51,110 bases of DNA from Clostridia bacterium (GCA_017481225.1 JAFUPM010000052.1:1-51110), one strand, 5' to 3'; numbered from the stretch's first letter, positions 7,194 to 15,743 are shown. Numbers and translations: made by a program. The notes: generated by a model from the letters alone, not told the origin.

Positions 7194-9137
7194 ATGGAAA
7201 AATTTTATCTCACCACAGCTATTGCCTACGCGTCAAGGAAGCCCCACTTCGGCAACACCTATGAAATTATTATGGCAGATGCCTTTGCCAGATTTCAGCG
7301 CAGTATGGGCAAGGACGTGTTCTTCTGCACAGGCACCGACGAGCACGGTCAGAAACTAGAGACCCTTGCAGGCGAGGCTGGCATCACCCCCCAGGCATAC
7401 GTTGACGGAGTAGCGGGAGAAATCAAGAAGATTTGGGACCTTATGGGTACAAGCTACGACCACTTTATCCGCACCACCGACGGCTACCACACCGACGCCG
7501 TCAAGAAAATATTCAAGAAATTCTACGATAAGGGCGATATATACAAGGGCTTCTACGAGGGCTGGTATTGCACCCCCTGCGAGTCCTTCTTCACCGCCAC
7601 CCAGGCGGCAGACGGCAAATGCCCCGACTGCGGCAGAGAGGTCTCCCAGGCTAGGGAGGAGGCATACTTCTTCAGAATGTCTAAGTACGCTGACCGCCTT
7701 ATCAAGCACATAGAGGACAACCCCGAGTTCATAGAGCCCGAAAGCCGCAAAAAGGAGATGGTGAACAACTTCCTTAAGGCAGGACTCCAGGACCTCTGCG
7801 TTTCCAGAACCTCATTCAAGTGGGGTATTCCCGTTGACTTTGACCCAAAGCACGTAGTCTACGTATGGCTCGACGCTCTTACCAATTATATAACCGCCCT
7901 GGGCTATGACCCCGATAAATCCTTCGAGGAGCAGTCGGAGAAGTTCAAGAGATATTGGCCTGCCGACGTTCATATTATCGGTAAGGATATCCTCCGCTTC
8001 CACACCATCTATTGGCCTATCTTCCTTATGGCTCTGGAGCTTCCTCTGCCGAAGAAGGTGTTCGGTCACCCCTGGTTCAACTTCGGTAACGACAAAATGT
8101 CCAAGTCCAAGGGCAACGTAGTATATGCCGACGAGCTTGCCGAAACCTTCGGCGTTGACGCAGTCCGCTACTACGCACTCTCCGAGATGCCCTACGGCTC
8201 CGACGGCTCTATTACCTACGAGAGCGTAATTTCAAGATACAATAACGACCTTGCCAACAACCTCGGCAACCTTGTGAGCCGTACCCACGCCATGACTAAA
8301 AAATACTTTGGCGGCCAAGTTCCCGCGCCCACGTGCCCTGCAGATATTGACAGCGAGCTTATTGCGGCAGTAGAGAAGGGCGTTACCCAGTCGGTGAAGC
8401 TTATGAGCGAATACCACGTAGCCGACTCTCTTGACGAGATATTCACTATGCTCCGTCGCGCCAATAAGTATATTGACGAGACTATGCCCTGGGTGCTTGC
8501 TAAATCCGAGGAGGACAAGCCCCGTCTTGCAACGGTCATCTACAACCTTCTTGAAACCATAAGAATAGGCGCGGTTCTTCTTACCCCCTATATTCCCACC
8601 ACGGCGGAGAATATCTTCTCCCAGCTTGGCACCGATAAGCGCGGCTTCGACACCGTAGCCTTCGGCAGTCTTGAAGCAGGGAAGCCTCTCGGTGAGGCGT
8701 TCACCCTCTTTGCCAGAATTGACGAGAAGAAGTTCCTCGAGGAAATGGAGAAGGCAAGACTTGAGGCAGAGGCAGCCCTTGCAGCCAAGAAGCCTATGGA
8801 GGAGCCCGAGCACGAGGCTGAGATTGGCATTGATGCCTTCGGTGCAATTGAGCTTCGCGTTGCCGAGATTCTTGAGTGCGAGCCTGTTCCCAAGGCGAAA
8901 AAGCTTCTGAAGCTTCAGGTTGACCTTGGCTACGAGCGCCGTCAGGTCGTTTCGGGTATCGCTAAATTCTACACACCCGACGAGCTTATCGGCAAGAAGG
9001 TTATTCTCGTGACCAACCTTAAGCCTGCCAAGCTTTGCGGCGTGGACAGCTACGGTATGATACTCGCCTCCGGCGAGGAGGACGTTAAGGTGGTATTCCT
9101 TGACCCTGCGGCAAGAAACGGAGACCGTGTACGCTGA
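7194..9137 (+). CDS. metG: Methionyl-tRNA synthetase
   Basis: A 647-residue class I aminoacyl-tRNA synthetase that charges tRNA-Met. Seen: the HIGH-equivalent in RKPHFGNTYE, a zinc knuckle (CTPCESFF...CPDCGREV), the KMSKSKGN loop at about residues 302-309, an anticodon-binding helical region, and a C-terminal EMAP/tRNA-binding OB fold (from about residue 545, IDAFGAIELRVAEILECE). The dimerising C-terminal domain and length are those of the Firmicutes form. ATG at 7194 follows AAAGGAG. Its TGA overlaps the ATG of tatD, so the two are one operon. Confidence 0.97.
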   Translation: MEKFYLTTAIAYASRKPHFGNTYEIIMADAFARFQRSMGKDVFFCTGTDEHGQKLETLAGEAGITPQAYVDGVAGEIKKIWDLMGTSYDHFIRTTDGYHTDAVKKIFKKFYDKGDIYKGFYEGWYCTPCESFFTATQAADGKCPDCGREVSQAREEAYFFRMSKYADRLIKHIEDNPEFIEPESRKKEMVNNFLKAGLQDLCVSRTSFKWGIPVDFDPKHVVYVWLDALTNYITALGYDPDKSFEEQSEKFKRYWPADVHIIGKDILRFHTIYWPIFLMALELPLPKKVFGHPWFNFGNDKMSKSKGNVVYADELAETFGVDAVRYYALSEMPYGSDGSITYESVISRYNNDLANNLGNLVSRTHAMTKKYFGGQVPAPTCPADIDSELIAAVEKGVTQSVKLMSEYHVADSLDEIFTMLRRANKYIDETMPWVLAKSEEDKPRLATVIYNLLETIRIGAVLLTPYIPTTAENIFSQLGTDKRGFDTVAFGSLEAGKPLGEAFTLFARIDEKKFLEEMEKARLEAEAALAAKKPMEEPEHEAEIGIDAFGAIELRVAEILECEPVPKAKKLLKLQVDLGYERRQVVSGIAKFYTPDELIGKKVILVTNLKPAKLCGVDSYGMILASGEEDVKVVFLDPAARNGDRVR

Positions 9138-9928
9138 TGAAATATTTCGATTCTCACGCTCACTACTACGACGAGAGATTCGCTGAAGAATGTGTAGAGG
9201 GCGTCGATAAGCTTATCGACGCCCTTCTTTGTGACTCTGTGTCGTAGATTATTAACGTAGGAACCTCTCACGAAACCTCGGAGCAAGCAATAGCCCAGGC
9301 GAGGCGGTTCGAGGGAATGTATACCGCAGTTGGTATTCACCCCTCCGACACGCGCTTCCTCTCGGATATAAACACCGAGCTTGACCGCATACGTCAGCTT
9401 ATCCTTGACCCTGCGAGCAAATGCGTATGCCTTGGAGAGATAGGACTTGATTACCACTATCCCGATACCGACAAGCCGCGACAGATGCGCTACTTCGAGG
9501 CGCAAATGCAGCTTGCCGAGGAGCTGAATATCCCGATTTGTATTCACGATAGGGAAGCCCACGGGGATATTATGGAGGTAATCCGCCGCTACCCAAAGGT
9601 AAAGGGCGTCCTTCATAGCTTTTCGGGTTCGCCCGAGATGGCAGAGGAGCTTGTTCGTCTTGGATATATGATATCCTTCTCGGGAACCTTAACCTTCACC
9701 AATGCGAGAAAGCCCCGTGAGGTTGCCGCCCGTATACCTCTTGACAGAACCCTCATAGAAACCGACTGCCCCTATCTTGCACCCCACCCCATAAGAGGCA
9801 CCCTTAACCATTCGGGCAACCTCGTTTACACCAACCGCACCCTCGCCGAAATACACGGCATAACAGAGGAGGAGTGCGCCCGTGTCACCGAGGCGAACGC
9901 CCTGCGGTTTTTCGGCATCAAAGCATAG
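9137..9928 (+). pseudogene. tatD: TatD-family DNase, interrupted by in-frame TAG
   Basis: The frame from ATG 9137 to 9928 encodes 263 codons of a TatD-family metal-dependent deoxyribonuclease, but codon 37 (9245-9247) is TAG. Before it is the metal motif FDSHAHYYDERF; after it, in the same frame, come IINVGTSHETSEQ, AVGIHPSD, CLGEIGLDYHYP, HDREAHGD, HSFSGSPEMAEELV and ETDCPYLAPHP, so nothing else is missing. TAG ends other genes here and this same gene, so recoding is unlikely. A restart at ATG 9317 would lack the first metal ligands. Either a nonsense mutation or a base error. Overlaps the metG stop (ATGA), as in Bacillus metS-yabD. Confidence 0.9.
9198..9225. repeat. Perfect 28-bp palindrome inside the 5' end of tatD
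   Basis: AGGGCGTCGATAAG followed by its exact reverse complement, with AAGCTT at the centre. Followed by TCTTTG. It lies within codons 21-30 of tatD and could form a strong hairpin or cruciform. Confidence 0.85.
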
Positions 9929-9940
9929 TCACTTAAACCT

Positions 9941-11086
9941 TCAATGCGAAGCATTGTATATATTCGTATAAGTCGAGGTTCCGAACAGCGCGTTATACAT
10001 CATAAGGTAGCTAAGCGGTGTGCGCATAATATCAAAGCTTATTCCCATATAGCCATACTCGTGTACGCAGTCGAGTGTGGCTTTTATATTTTTCAGCGAA
10101 GGAAAGCTGTGCTTTCCTCGCCGCTTATGCTCGAAGGAGGAATAAAGGGAGTCGGTGTTGCCTTGTATCTCACAGCCGCCGCGCCTTGCCCGAGAGAGTG
10201 CCTCGGAGAGAGGAATATATCCCCCCGCCACCGAGGCGAGACTAGGCAGCTCCACGAAGGTTTTCGACCCCTCGGACTCACCTGCATATTTTGAATACGC
10301 CTTGCCCTCGTACTCCGAGTAGCTTCTCTCGGGCTCGCTGTACTTACCTACGGTAAGTATACTTCCGTCGGCATATTCCGAAAGGTAGAAGGGCGACTCC
10401 TCGCTTACCTCCGTCAGCAAAATAAGGTCACAGCCCAAAAGCCTCTTCCTAAGCTCCACAAGAAAGCTCTCGTCCACCTCGCAGCCCCCGAGCGTTATAC
10501 CCTTATAGCCTCCCGAGATAGCCGCCGATATCATTTTATCCATAAGAGCCCCTCGCTTTTCGGTATCCTTTTCCTCCTCGGCTCTCAGATATACCCGAAG
10601 CAGGGGAATTCTGTCCGCCGACCTTGCAAGCCCAACGGCATCTCTGCCGTCAAAGAGCATTTTTAACCCGTCCCCCTCTGCCACAGAGCAGGAAACGGTA
10701 ACGTAGGTGAGGTAGGGAAGTCTCCTTTTCAGCTGCTCGGGACTGCAGCCACTGTAATAGTAGCCGTTGGCTGCCGCCATACCGTAGCTTCTTTCGCCGT
10801 ACCGTAAGGCTAAAGTCTGCCCGGGCACCAGCCCCTCGTACTCAATCTGGGGATTCATCGCCGCCATATCCCTTCGCCTTACCCCGAACCTTAAAGCCAG
10901 CCTCTCCGCGCTGTCACCCCGTCTTACGGTGTAGGTTCTGGTAGGCGTCAGTATAAGCAGCTCCTCTCCCACAGCGCACTCTCCGTCATAAAGCTCGTTA
11001 TTTCTGCGGAGGATATCCTCATTAACTCCGTATTCCTTCGCAATATCCGCAACCCTCTCCTCGGGCTTAACCGTATGTATGTGCAT
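9941..11086 (-). CDS. Two-LysM protein with GH18-like (YaaH-type) domain
   Basis: A 381-residue protein. Two N-terminal LysM modules (about residues 2-46, HTVKPEERVADIAKEYGV, and 50-95, YTVRRGDSAERLALRFGV) bind peptidoglycan-type glycans. The rest resembles the glycosyl hydrolase 18 fold of spore-coat YaaH/YdhD-like proteins, with SYLMMYNALFG near the end; the usual catalytic DxxDxE is not evident. No signal peptide, as is common for spore-associated members. The start is ATG 11086, with GGAGAAAG upstream, not the longer in-frame start at 11185. Convergent with tatD. A spore-coat or germination role is inference. Confidence 0.72.
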   Translation of the reverse strand: MHIHTVKPEERVADIAKEYGVNEDILRRNNELYDGECAVGEELLILTPTRTYTVRRGDSAERLALRFGVRRRDMAAMNPQIEYEGLVPGQTLALRYGERSYGMAAANGYYYSGCSPEQLKRRLPYLTYVTVSCSVAEGDGLKMLFDGRDAVGLARSADRIPLLRVYLRAEEEKDTEKRGALMDKMISAAISGGYKGITLGGCEVDESFLVELRKRLLGCDLILLTEVSEESPFYLSEYADGSILTVGKYSEPERSYSEYEGKAYSKYAGESEGSKTFVELPSLASVAGGYIPLSEALSRARRGGCEIQGNTDSLYSSFEHKRRGKHSFPSLKNIKATLDCVHEYGYMGISFDIMRTPLSYLMMYNALFGTSTYTNIYNASH

Positions 11087-11252
11087 AATCTTTCTCCGTT
11101 TTCGCGCCGACTGAGTCGGCATTTTTATACCATTATATGAGATTATAGCACTATTCGTCCGCGCCTTCCGTCGAACCCTGCGCAAATAATAATATATTTT
11201 TATAAATTTTATAAATTACCCTTAAAATATTATTATAAATTACTTTTTCGTA

Positions 11253-11281
11253 TTGAAATCGAACGCAATGTGTGGTAGAAT
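11253..11281 (+). promoter_or_regulatory. Promoter of the GH28 gene
   Basis: TTGAAA (11253-11258), 17-base spacer, TAGAAT (11276-11281), about 35 bases before the ATG at 11317. Confidence 0.6.
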
Positions 11282-11316
11282 AAAGAAGAAATAAAAGACA
11301 CCGAAAGGATATAACT

Positions 11317-12642
11317 ATGTTTTTTAAGGAATTTCCTTTACCGACAGACCCCGTCTTTCCTCCTCTCACCGCCGACGTTCGCGACTTTGGCGCGAAGGAG
11401 GGCGAGCTTATAACCTCCGCTATTGCGGCTGCCATAGCCCACGTATCGGAGAAGGGCGGCGGAACCGTCGTTATTCCCGAGGGCAATTGGCTCACGGGAC
11501 AGATACATCTTAAGAGCAATATTAATCTCCACTTTGCGAAGGGCTCCCACGTCACCTTCGCCGCCGACCACAAGCAGTATCTCCCCGTGGTATATACCGT
11601 CTACGAGGGAATTCGCTGCTATAACTACTCCCCCCTTATCTACGGTAACGAGCTTTGCAACGTAGCCGTAACGGGCGAGGGCGTGCTGGACGGCAACGGC
11701 GAGTATTGGTGGGCTTGGGCGAAAAATCTCACCGCCCGTGATATTCTCTACTCGGGCGAGCTTCCCGTTGAGGAACGCCGCTTCGGTACTCCCGAGTACG
11801 GTCTGCGCCCTATGTTCTTACAGATTCTCTCCTCTAAGAACGTGCTTATCGAGGGTATCACCCTTATAAATTCTCCCTGTTGGACCGTTCACCCCGTATG
11901 GTGTGAGGACGTCATAGTCCGCGGTGTCAAAATCGAGAACCCCACCGTCTCCCCCAACACCGACGGTGTAAATATCGAGAGTTGCAACTGCGCCTTGGTT
12001 GAGGATTGCACCGTAGTTACCACAGGTGACGATATGTACTGCCTGAAGGCTGGAAGAAACGAGGATGCCTGGGAGGTGGGAATCCCCTGCGAGAACGTCG
12101 TAATCCGCCGTTGTCGCTCTCTCGGACCCTCTACCAGCGGCGGCATCGTCGTTGGCAGCGAGATGTCGGCATCTGTCAGAAATATTCTTGCCGAGGACTG
12201 TGAGTTTTCCCACAACGCCAACTGCGTTCGCATTAAGTCCAAGGACGGCAGAGGCGGCGTTGTAGAGAATATGGACTGCAGAAATCTTCATATGAAGAAG
12301 GGTATGCGAGGCATCAACATCTCCTACCGCTACAGCTGCGAGGCTTGCGACGACCCTAAGGAGCCGGGCAAGTATATGCCCGTCGTTCGCAATATCTCCT
12401 TTGAGAATATTGTCGCCGACGACGTGCAGTCGGGTATAACTCTTGAGAATCTCCCGGGCGGAATTATGGAGAACCTTCATTTCAAGGATATAACTATGAC
12501 CGCAAGAGTATGTATGGCAACCGACTCGGTAGACGGGCTGTACCTCGAGAACGTAAAGCTCACCGAGAAGCCCGACGCAGGCGAGGCTCCGTGCGATGCC
12601 GAGGGCGCGCGCATTTATATCGCCCCCGACTATAAAGGATAA
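11317..12642 (+). CDS. Glycoside hydrolase family 28 (polygalacturonase-like) protein
   Basis: A 441-residue right-handed beta-helix protein of the GH28/pectin lyase-fold type. It opens with the pectate-lyase-like VRDFGAKEGELITSAI and has the GH28 catalytic motifs SPNTDGVNIESC, TGDDMYCLKAG and RIKSKDGRGG. The third motif, normally GHG, reads STSGGIVVGSEMS, so the conserved His is replaced. No signal peptide, so it should act on oligosaccharides already inside the cell. Substrate (galacturonide or rhamnogalacturonide fragments) is inferred from family. Single gene behind its own promoter. Confidence 0.88.
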   Translation: MFFKEFPLPTDPVFPPLTADVRDFGAKEGELITSAIAAAIAHVSEKGGGTVVIPEGNWLTGQIHLKSNINLHFAKGSHVTFAADHKQYLPVVYTVYEGIRCYNYSPLIYGNELCNVAVTGEGVLDGNGEYWWAWAKNLTARDILYSGELPVEERRFGTPEYGLRPMFLQILSSKNVLIEGITLINSPCWTVHPVWCEDVIVRGVKIENPTVSPNTDGVNIESCNCALVEDCTVVTTGDDMYCLKAGRNEDAWEVGIPCENVVIRRCRSLGPSTSGGIVVGSEMSASVRNILAEDCEFSHNANCVRIKSKDGRGGVVENMDCRNLHMKKGMRGINISYRYSCEACDDPKEPGKYMPVVRNISFENIVADDVQSGITLENLPGGIMENLHFKDITMTARVCMATDSVDGLYLENVKLTEKPDAGEAPCDAEGARIYIAPDYKG

Positions 12643-12724
12643 TTTTGCATATTTCGGGAATAACTATCCCCCTATCTGCAAAAAATAGCATTAATCAAAT
12701 CAATAAATTTATAAGGTAAAGAAA

Positions 12725-12955
12725 ATGAAAAAGATAATAGCAAAGAAAGAATACGATACCGCAACCTCCACTATAATTAAAAAGAACACCTACGGCTACT
12801 ACGGTGACCCTGCAGGCTACGAGGAAACCCTCTACGTCACCGAGGACGGCAGCTACTTCCTCTACGTCAACGGCGGCGAGGACTCGAAGCAGCCAAAGGA
12901 AGATATAAAGCGTATGTCCAAGAAAAGTGCCGAGGCTTGGCTCGCAGAGAACTGA
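12725..12955 (+). CDS. Small conserved-looking protein, unknown function
   Basis: A 76-residue soluble, charged protein. It has a central YYGDPAGYEETLYVTEDGSY stretch that suggests a small beta-hairpin domain and a Lys-rich C-terminal helix (KRMSKKSAEAWLAEN). It lies 82 bases after the GH28 gene in the same direction and could be co-transcribed. A strong terminator follows at 12993. The upstream Shine-Dalgarno is weak (AAGGTAAAGAAA). I do not recognise a family. Confidence 0.65.
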   Translation: MKKIIAKKEYDTATSTIIKKNTYGYYGDPAGYEETLYVTEDGSYFLYVNGGEDSKQPKEDIKRMSKKSAEAWLAEN

Positions 12956-12992
12956 TACTAAAGTATATAAAGCTTTGCGACCCTAAAAAAGC

Positions 12993-13026
12993 AAGAGAGA
13001 ACACTTCACTGTGTTCTCTCTTTTCT
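12993..13026 (+). terminator. Strong intrinsic terminator
   Basis: A 12-bp perfect stem (arms 12993-13004 and 13011-13022) with a six-base loop, followed by a T-rich stretch. It ends the transcript of the GH28 gene and the 76-residue protein. Confidence 0.85.
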
Positions 13027-13152
13027 ATTTGCCTAAAGTACTCTTTTCTATTTGCCTAAAGTACTCTTTTCTATTTGCCTAAAGTACTCTTTTCTATTTG
13101 CTTAAAGCAATCTTTTCTATTCGCTTAAAATACTCTTTTTTGTTCACTTAAA
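13018..13152. repeat. 23-bp tandem repeat, about six copies
   Basis: The unit CTCTTTTCTATTTGCCTAAAG plus TA is repeated. Copies 1-3 are exact (13018-13086), and copies 4-6 diverge progressively to about 13152. It begins at the right arm of the terminator and ends near the stop of queT. Non-coding. Confidence 0.9.
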
Positions 13153-13166
13153 AATATACTTTAGCT

Positions 13167-13673
13167 TTAGGGCTTCAGTCCCGAAATGAAGGAGGACCGA
13201 TTAAGCAACCGATAGAGTAAATATCCTCCGACTGTAGCGCATATAAGCTCTCCTATGGCAACGGTGACGGAAATAAACCACCACGCCTCACGGGCTCCGT
13301 AGGTGTAAATCAGCACGAAGGGAATAATCACAGCGTTAGATAACACGGTAGGCAAGGTCGCAAGCCACATAAGCCGACAGGGCAGCTTCCGCATAGCCCT
13401 CGCGCCAATAGCGCCTATAAGTGTTGCCACACTGCCGAAGATTACGTCCCAGATAAGCCCGCCCGAAATAATGTTCGAGATAAAGCAGCCGACAAAAAGC
13501 GCAGGCACAGCCTCGGGCATGAATACGGGAAGTATGCACAATGCCTCCGAGAACCTGAACTGTATCACGCCGCTTGAAAGCCCCATAAGGGAGCAAACCC
13601 AGGTTATAACGACGTACAGCGCCGCAATTAATCCACCTCTTGACAGATAGATTGCCGAATTCCTTTTTTTCAT
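13167..13673 (-). CDS. queT: QueT-family queuosine-precursor transporter (ECF S component)
   Basis: A 168-residue integral membrane protein with about five to six helices. The QueT family is the substrate-binding component of an ECF transporter that imports preQ0/preQ1 or queuine. Family features: GGLIAALYVVITWVCSLMG, FRFSEALCILPVF, VGCFISNIISGGL and DVIFGSVATLIGA. It needs the shared EcfA/A'/T module, which is not in this window. ATG 13673 with AAAGGAG eight bases upstream. It has a roughly 127-base structured leader. queG, a later enzyme of queuosine synthesis, lies 5 kb away. Confidence 0.92.
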   Translation of the reverse strand: MKKRNSAIYLSRGGLIAALYVVITWVCSLMGLSSGVIQFRFSEALCILPVFMPEAVPALFVGCFISNIISGGLIWDVIFGSVATLIGAIGARAMRKLPCRLMWLATLPTVLSNAVIIPFVLIYTYGAREAWWFISVTVAIGELICATVGGYLLYRLLNRSSFISGLKP

Positions 13674-13680
13674 TTTTCTT

Positions 13681-13803
13681 CTCCTTTAGTTTTGTTTTTT
13701 CGCCCGCGTTAAGCCGTCGGATAATCAGAGTATTCTGCACAGCTTAAAAAGCAAGCAGGATGAGGAAGGTCTCGAACTCACCCTCGCCGATTTATCGGCA
13801 AGG
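13681..13803 (-). promoter_or_regulatory. Structured queT leader, candidate preQ1 riboswitch
   Basis: Minus-strand RNA from about 13800. It contains a hairpin of nine pairs (plus-strand arms 13782-13790 and 13795-13803), then AGGGTGAG/CTCATCCT with a 12-base loop, a small GCTT/AAGC hairpin, and an A-rich strand GAAAAAACAAAACTAAAGGAG-type segment that runs into the ribosome site. PreQ1 riboswitches (classes I-III) control queT in Firmicutes, and class III is known from the Ruminococcaceae. I could not fit a class consensus with confidence. Confidence 0.45.
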
Positions 13804-13806
13804 CAT

Positions 13807-13835
13807 ATTTTATCACATCTGAAAAGAAAAATCAA
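13807..13835 (-). promoter_or_regulatory. queT promoter
   Basis: Minus strand: TTGATT (13830-13835), 17-base spacer, TAAAAT (13807-13812). The transcript would start at the first leader hairpin. Confidence 0.6.
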
Positions 13836-13948
13836 CCCAAAAGGAAAAATTTACACAAAGAAAATAATAAAGGAAGGAAACGCAGAAAAAAGGAAATAAA
13901 AGGAACCCCACCCAAAACCCCAAGGTAGCACAAAGAGTAAAAATACAG

Positions 13949-13954
13949 TATAAT
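13949..13954 (+). promoter_or_regulatory. -10 box of mecA
   Basis: A perfect TATAAT, 30 bases before the TTG start. No convincing -35 box. Confidence 0.45.
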
Positions 13955-13983
13955 GGAAATAAAAAAGAGATGGGGCAGGGAGC

Positions 13984-14571
13984 TTGGAGGTTCTATTAAT
14001 AGGTGAAGCAAAACTGAAAATTATCCTTACCGAAGAGGAGGTAAGGCGGTATAAGCTGGACGTATCGGAGCCGCTTAAGGATACGGCGAGGGTGCGCCGC
14101 GCACTTTGGAGCATACTTGAGGTTGCGAGAGGGAAGGTGAGCTTCGACCCCACGGGTGACAAGGTGTTGATACAGCTCTACCCCACGAAATCGGGCTGCG
14201 AGATGTTCGTAACGAAGCTGGGTATACTTTCAAGGGAGTCGGCAAAGCTTGTCACAGGCTCCGACAGAATAACCCTTCTGACAAAGCGCAAAAGACTCTA
14301 CCGCTTCGAGAATAAGGCGGATTTATTATGTGCCGTCAGAGCAATAAAAAAGCACCCCTCAGCAGTCTTGCCAAGGGGCGACGTTTTTGTAGGTCAAGGC
14401 TCTTATATACTATCCGTTGAGGAGTATGGCAGGGGTGACGAGCTTCCCGAGTTTGCGAGCCTTGCGGAATTTGGCGAGCAGCTGTCAGCCGACGCCTCGA
14501 ATTACGTCGAGGAGCATCTGTGCCGTATCACGAACGGAGATGCTATAACAAGGCTTTCTGCCTTAGTTTAA
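13984..14571 (+). CDS. mecA: MecA-like adaptor protein
   Basis: A 195-residue protein resembling the MecA/YpbH adaptors that deliver substrates to ClpC-ClpP. The N-terminal substrate-binding domain aligns from residue 1 (MEVLLIGEAKLKIILTEEE), then comes the diagnostic ILEVARGKVSFDPTGDKVL and LIQLYPTKSGCEMFVTKLG. The C-terminal ClpC-binding domain (about residues 95-195, YRFENKADLLCAVRAI) ends in LSALV. The start is an unusual TTG at 13984; the family alignment supports it, but the ribosome site (GGGG/GGGAG) is imperfect. Convergent with rpiB. Confidence 0.85.
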   Translation: MEVLLIGEAKLKIILTEEEVRRYKLDVSEPLKDTARVRRALWSILEVARGKVSFDPTGDKVLIQLYPTKSGCEMFVTKLGILSRESAKLVTGSDRITLLTKRKRLYRFENKADLLCAVRAIKKHPSAVLPRGDVFVGQGSYILSVEEYGRGDELPEFASLAEFGEQLSADASNYVEEHLCRITNGDAITRLSALV

Positions 14572-14583
14572 ATAGCTAAAACC

Positions 14584-15033
14584 TTATTTGTTCTCAAATC
14601 CCATAATCATACCGACACGTATTGCGTGCCTGCCGCCCTCGTATTCGGCACCAAGGAACGAGTCCACTATATCCATAGCAAGACAGGAGCCGATAACCCT
14701 CGCTCCCATACACAGAACGTTAGCGTCGTTGTGGCATCTTGTCATTCTTGCGGAATAGGTGTCGGAGCAGAGCGCTGCGCGAATACCCCTATGCTTGTTT
14801 GCGGACATTGACATTCCTATACCCGTACCGCAAATAAGGATACCGTAGGAGCCTTCAAGGTCACCCTGTACACACTCGCACACACGCGCCGCAAACTCGG
14901 GGTAGTGGCAGGAGGCGACAGAGTCACAGCCCATATCCTTTACCGTATATCCAAGCTCGACGAGGTGATTTATCACCTCGCCCTTAAGGGCGTAGCCTGC
15001 GCTGTCCGCGCCAATGTAAATTATCTTTTTCAT
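14584..15033 (-). CDS. rpiB: Ribose-5-phosphate isomerase B
   Basis: A 149-residue RpiB/LacA-type isomerase, normal length. It interconverts ribose 5-phosphate and ribulose 5-phosphate in the pentose phosphate pathway. Motifs: IGADSAGYALKGEV at the N-terminus, VKDMGCDS, HYPEFAARV, and the catalytic Cys region GILICGTGIGMSMSANKHRG, then SDTYSARMTRCHNDANVLCMGARVIG. Its ATG overlaps the stop of tsaB by four bases (ATGA), so it is translated from the tsaB message. Confidence 0.95.
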   Translation of the reverse strand: MKKIIYIGADSAGYALKGEVINHLVELGYTVKDMGCDSVASCHYPEFAARVCECVQGDLEGSYGILICGTGIGMSMSANKHRGIRAALCSDTYSARMTRCHNDANVLCMGARVIGSCLAMDIVDSFLGAEYEGGRHAIRVGMIMGFENK

Positions 15034-15743
15034 TTGTTTTTCTCCTTTTCTCTTTCAAGTCTCTCGCGCTCTGCCTGAGGAAGCCGTAAGTAGGTTGGGG
15101 AAAGCTCGCTGTCGCTTAAATAAATACCGTCCCCGTATTTGCGTATGCCGACCCTCGCTACCGAAGCACCGCTTGCGCCAATAAGTAACTCGGGCGTATC
15201 CTCGCATACAATTCCTGCCGCCGTGAGAGCCTTTTTTGCTACGTTATAGCCGTCGCCGACGATATAGATTTTCCTGTCACCGTATTGAGACAGCTCCTCT
15301 GCAAGCTCCGACAGAGCAATTGCTCTATCCTCGGTCCGACGGTGCAGCTCACCGCCCTCGGAGGTGAACAGCGCGTTATAAACCTGACCGCGCCTTGCGT
15401 CCATGCAGGGAACTATCACGCCGGACAGGCCCCTGGCATTTTCAGCCAGAGCCTCAAGGGTAGAAACGTCAACGCAGGGGATATTCTTGCCGAAGGCAAG
15501 CCCCTTGACCAGCGACACCCCTATTCTCACTCCCGTGAAGGAGCCGGGACCCGTCGCCACAGCGTAAAGCTCGATATCCTCGAAGCCAAGCTTCAGAGAT
15601 TTCAGCATATCCTCCGCCATAGGCAAAAGCAGCTCACTCTGTGTCAGTCCGTTGTCTATTGTAAAATGTGAAAGAACTCTTTCGCCGTCACATACGGCAA
15701 CCGAGGCGAGCTTTGCCGCCCCTTCAAGTCCGAGAGTTATCAT
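15030..15743 (-). CDS. tsaB: tRNA threonylcarbamoyladenosine synthesis protein TsaB
   Basis: A 237-residue member of the ASKHA-fold TsaB family, which partners TsaD and TsaE to form t6A37 in ANN-decoding tRNAs. Motifs: LEGAAKLASVAVCDGERV, LPMAEDMLKSL, AVATGPGSFTGVRIGVSLVKG, and PCMDARRGQVYNALF. Start set at ATG 15743 with GAGGAG eight bases upstream; a longer in-frame start at 15794 has no such site. tsaE is nearby on the same strand but separated by a promoter. Confidence 0.94.
   Translation of the reverse strand: MITLGLEGAAKLASVAVCDGERVLSHFTIDNGLTQSELLLPMAEDMLKSLKLGFEDIELYAVATGPGSFTGVRIGVSLVKGLAFGKNIPCVDVSTLEALAENARGLSGVIVPCMDARRGQVYNALFTSEGGELHRRTEDRAIALSELAEELSQYGDRKIYIVGDGYNVAKKALTAAGIVCEDTPELLIGASGASVARVGIRKYGDGIYLSDSELSPTYLRLPQAERERLEREKEKNK

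Noticed and set aside
9245..9247. TAG recoding (pyrrolysine or glutamine) in tatD
   Set aside because: tatD itself, murA and trmN6 end in TAG, no neighbouring recoding machinery is seen, and only one internal TAG occurs.
13761..13785. tRNA-like T-arm (GGTGAGTTCGAGACC on the minus strand)
   Set aside because: The flanking bases do not pair as a T-stem, and no acceptor, D or anticodon arm can be drawn.
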